DNA of 36,194 bases from Planctomycetaceae bacterium (lineage in GTDB: Bacteria; Planctomycetota; Planctomycetia; Pirellulales; Pirellulaceae). Shown here in pieces: positions 33,893-36,194 of this stretch; within the stretch, counting starts at the first letter, position 1; every line of letters starts with the position of its first letter. Location of the stretch: positions 1 to 36,194 of the forward strand of contig PKCN01000318.1 of the NCBI GenBank assembly GCA_002862205.1, written 5' to 3'. A model generated the notes under the pieces. The model was not told the origin of the DNA, searched no databases, and was given only the letters and a program-made list of their open reading frames with translations. A program made the position numbers and the translations under genes.

Positions 33893-34798
33893 TCAAGCGA
33901 GTTTTGCATGCTTGCTGGCGAGTTGAGCAGTCGTTCCATGAATCTCGACGATGTCGTTCACATCGGGCGCATATCCGCCCGCCATGGCAATTGTGAGCGG
34001 CAGATTATGATCTCGACACCATTGCATGACGGTTAGATCCCGCTTAGCAAGTCCCTTTTTTGACAGGCTCAGCCGGCCGAGGCGATCGCCTTCGTAGGGG
34101 TCCGCACCCGCCAGATAGATTGCCAGGTCATAAGGTGCTTGTGTGTTGAGCTGCTGAAGTGCTTCACGGAGGGCGATGATGTACTGTTGATCGGTGGTTC
34201 CATCTTCAAGATTCACGTCGAGATCACTTGGTGACTTCCGGATGGGAAAGTTTTTGACACCATGCAGTGATAGTGTGAACGCAGTTTGATCGTTGGCAAG
34301 TATCTCTGCAGTACCATTTCCTTGATGGACATCCAGATCAATGACACAGGCGCGCTGAATCACATTCTCCTGTTGCAAGGTGCGAATGGTAACGGCGGCA
34401 TCATTGAAAACGCAGTAACCCTCGCCAGCGTCGCGCATCGCGTGGTGTGTACCACCTGCCAGATTTACCGAAATGCCATCGACGAGTGCGGCGCGACTTG
34501 CAGCAAGCGTTGCGCCTGTGCTGCGGCGCGAACGTTCCACCATCTGTTCGGACCAGGGAAATCCAATTCGTCGTATTTCACTGGGACTGAGACTGCCGTT
34601 GCATACTGCATTCACATAACGCTGTGTATGACATGACAGCAGTTGTGCATTGGTAGCGGCTGGGGGCACGATCAGAGTGTCGCACAGATGGTGCTCACTT
34701 CGCACGACGTGTTGTCGGAGTCGTCGATATTTTTCCATCGGAAAGCGATGGCCAGTCGGCAGTGGCAGGTCAAAATGATCGGTGTAGTAGATTTTCAT
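33893..34798 (-). CDS. Histone-deacetylase-superfamily (acetylpolyamine/acetoin type) deacetylase
   Basis: 301 aa from the ATG at 34798, where homology starts (MKIYYTDHFDLPLPTGHRFPMEKY). The frame is open to 34906, but the extra 36 residues are not family-like, and no SD site decides. Active-site features are complete: GGTHHA (His118, His119), DLDVHQGNGTAEI with zinc ligands Asp156 and His158, GADPYEGDRLGRL with zinc ligand Asp233, and the catalytic tyrosine in MAGGYAPDV. The second His of the eukaryotic DVHHGNGT motif is Gln, common in bacterial members. It is a zinc-dependent deacetylase of small molecules or proteins in the cytoplasm. Confidence 0.92.
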   Translation of the reverse strand: MKIYYTDHFDLPLPTGHRFPMEKYRRLRQHVVRSEHHLCDTLIVPPAATNAQLLSCHTQRYVNAVCNGSLSPSEIRRIGFPWSEQMVERSRRSTGATLAASRAALVDGISVNLAGGTHHAMRDAGEGYCVFNDAAVTIRTLQQENVIQRACVIDLDVHQGNGTAEILANDQTAFTLSLHGVKNFPIRKSPSDLDVNLEDGTTDQQYIIALREALQQLNTQAPYDLAIYLAGADPYEGDRLGRLSLSKKGLAKRDLTVMQWCRDHNLPLTIAMAGGYAPDVNDIVEIHGTTAQLASKHAKLA

Positions 34799-35041
34799 GG
34801 CCAACAGGTACGTCGCATCATCAAACTGTATCAGGCAATGGTCTTCAGGGTGAGTGTAAGAGTCCAGCAAGGTGGAGGGCGGAATGGTGAGTGGGGACAC
34901 CGGCAACAGGCATCAGTGCCACTGATGCAATGCGAAGAGCCAACGGGCATTGGGGGCTGTATTTGTTGACGTTGTCACGCTGGCTGTCAGAATTGACAGG
35001 CGAATGATTCGATGACCCATCTTTGGAAGCAAGTCAACAAT

Positions 35042-36175
35042 TCAGGGAAGTGGCACGGTAAAGTTGATTTCAATCACGTTGTTATCCTTGGTGATCTGGC
35101 CCAATACCATCACCTTTTCAGCCAGGGGTAAGTTCAGTTTGCCGCTCATGGTGAGCACGCGACCTGTACCAAGTGTCAGGATTTGGCCCTTGGCTGTGGT
35201 GCCCGGTTTGCCAATCAGCACAATTCCCTGCGTTACCCGTTGGGGGTAGTCCAGCCAAGTCACTGCCGCTTCCTGGATTTGAACCAAGGCGTTGGATTGA
35301 CTGATCGCGTTTGCCAGCGCGGTCAGTGCATTTGGGTGTTTTTGGGCTGTCTCGCAGGCCTCCGCTATTCTTTCATAAGCTTCGGCCAAATGCTCAGTAT
35401 TCGATTCTTGATCAGCTTGATCGAGTTTTTCAATCGCTTGAATTGCTGCAGTGACTTCAACCATCACATGTGCAGGAATTGATTGGGTCTGTTTTGATTC
35501 TGGTTCAGATTCCCTGTTTTCCAACGATGGTTTTGTCTGACTGGCGGCGATGATCGTGGTTGATGTTCCAGTATTGTCATCGATGGTTTGTGAATTTTCA
35601 GACGCGGGTAGTTCCAATGGCATCGAATCGCCGCTTTGATTCGCCACGCTCTGCTTGGCTGCTGCGTCCGGTAGCTCGGGAGGAATTCCAGTTGGTTCCT
35701 GTTTCAACGCATCGGGTGTCGTTTCTGCCACGCGTTTCGATGAAGAGTCTTTCTGTTTAGTGGGCGTGGTTTGATCAAGATCACTCGGGTCAAGATTACT
35801 CGGGTCAAGATTACTCTGATCATCGGATCTTGGAGGTGGCATGGGTGTCAGGAGTTGATCTAGCGCGGCTTGTTCGGGATCCTGAGTTTTCTTCATTGCT
35901 TCATTGAAGTCACTTGTATCAAGTTGTTGACCCTTGAAATCGCGAAATCCGCTGTCCACATCGGTTTCATCGTCCCCAAGAAATGGGAGTAGTTCCTGCA
36001 TGGATCTTGCTCGACCATCGAATGGCCAAAATCCCAGATCGGGTGCACGCCCCACTGCCAGTAGAATTGCAAGGGCGATTGGCACTGAAAGCAGTCCACC
36101 CACAACCACTTGAATCATCGAACGAATTCCCGACCCACCTTTTTTTCTTCGGTTGGGACGTGGTGATACGCTCAT
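35042..36175 (-). CDS. Single-pass membrane protein with long acidic linker, unknown function
   Basis: 377 aa. A basic N-terminus (MSVSPRPNRRKKGGSG) precedes one membrane helix (about 20-43, MIQVVVGGLLSVPIALAILLAV), an arrangement seen in planctomycete proteins of unknown role. Residues about 60-240 are a Ser/Asp/Glu/Gln/Pro-rich linker containing a pentapeptide repeat (NLDPS). The C-terminal part begins with a helical stretch (VEVTAAIQAIEKLDQADQESNTEHLAEAYERIAEA) and ends in a beta-rich domain (VLIGKPGTTAKGQILTLGTGRVLTMSGKLNLP) that could be an OB- or SH3-like fold. I do not recognise the family. The start lies 19 bp from the window edge, so an operon with an unseen upstream gene is possible. 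Confidence 0.75.
   Translation of the reverse strand: MSVSPRPNRRKKGGSGIRSMIQVVVGGLLSVPIALAILLAVGRAPDLGFWPFDGRARSMQELLPFLGDDETDVDSGFRDFKGQQLDTSDFNEAMKKTQDPEQAALDQLLTPMPPPRSDDQSNLDPSNLDPSDLDQTTPTKQKDSSSKRVAETTPDALKQEPTGIPPELPDAAAKQSVANQSGDSMPLELPASENSQTIDDNTGTSTTIIAASQTKPSLENRESEPESKQTQSIPAHVMVEVTAAIQAIEKLDQADQESNTEHLAEAYERIAEACETAQKHPNALTALANAISQSNALVQIQEAAVTWLDYPQRVTQGIVLIGKPGTTAKGQILTLGTGRVLTMSGKLNLPLAEKVMVLGQITKDNNVIEINFTVPLP
35775..35819 (-). repeat. 15-bp tandem repeat x3 in the linker coding sequence
   Basis: Three adjacent copies of TCAAGATYACTCGGG (the last diverged at its end), encoding NLDPS-type pentapeptides on the minus strand in the linker of the membrane protein. Confidence 0.85.
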
Positions 36176-36194
36176 GGGTGAAGCTTGCGTTGGC

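Noticed and set aside
34984-34999. CTGTCA-GAAT-TGACAG hairpin downstream of the last membrane protein gene
   Set aside because: Short stem, no T-tract, 43 nt from the stop; not enough to call a terminator.
1-36194. tRNA, rRNA, CRISPR, transposase, integrase or prophage signatures
   Set aside because: Looked for while reading both strands; no conserved RNA core, regularly spaced direct-repeat array or mobile-element protein was seen. The tandem repeats present have no spacers.

Overview
The window reads as a chromosomal segment of a planctomycete, most likely of the Pirellula/Rhodopirellula type. The grounds are a DUF1549/DUF1553 protein with CxxCH, two DUF1501 proteins with Tat-like leaders, two secreted PQQ-type beta-propeller proteins beginning (D/E)GWP-x-(W/F)RGP, a ThuA-domain protein, an acetylxylan-esterase-like hydrolase, moderate GC, many genes with weak or no Shine-Dalgarno (SD) site, and mostly short, independently oriented operons. 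No rRNA, tRNA, CRISPR array, transposase or prophage gene was recognised. I infer a free-living heterotroph with a large periplasmic/secreted hydrolytic repertoire.

Layout. 1-1469 (-): the N-terminal 489 codons of a secreted alkaline phosphatase that runs off the window. 1831-4240: a PQQ-propeller protein (-) divergent from a Gfo/Idh/MocA oxidoreductase (+). 4293-7871 (-): a very large AsmA-like membrane-anchored protein with a reassigned GTG start. 8488-11189 (+): an extended-SDR epimerase, a candidate micro-ORF, then rpe overlapped by a histidine-phosphatase-fold protein that has lost its catalytic histidines. 11535-17089 (+): the most interesting locus, a four-gene operon of a DUF1549/DUF1553 protein, a DUF1501 protein, an ECF sigma factor, and a membrane protein with an anti-sigma-like N-terminus whose extracytoplasmic part is a degenerate homologue of the first gene. 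A sigma-70-like promoter with an inverted repeat in its spacer precedes it. 17184-20517: moaA (-), an unpaired DUF1501 protein (-) and a small rhomboid protease (+). 20910-24925 (+): a methyltransferase, a secreted TIM-barrel isomerase-like protein and a large esterase. 24922-26617: a DUF1289 miniprotein (-) and a second PQQ protein (+). 26608-29970: an AraC regulator (-) divergent from a DHDPS-like aldolase/lyase and an Old-Yellow-Enzyme reductase (+), with two inverted repeats between them. 30123-36175: a secreted M19 dipeptidase, an orphan MoxR ATPase, and on the minus strand a ThuA protein, an HDAC-family deacetylase and a membrane protein with a long acidic linker.

How the genes may work together. 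The 11.5-17.1 kb operon looks like a self-contained signalling circuit in which a periplasmic sensor built from a copy of its own effector could hold or release the sigma factor. The 26.6-30.0 kb cluster looks like a substrate-inducible catabolic unit. A second theme is short in-line tandem duplication (6, 12, 12, 15, 17 and 21 bp units) at six places, always in gene ends, leader or linker regions, or intergenic DNA.
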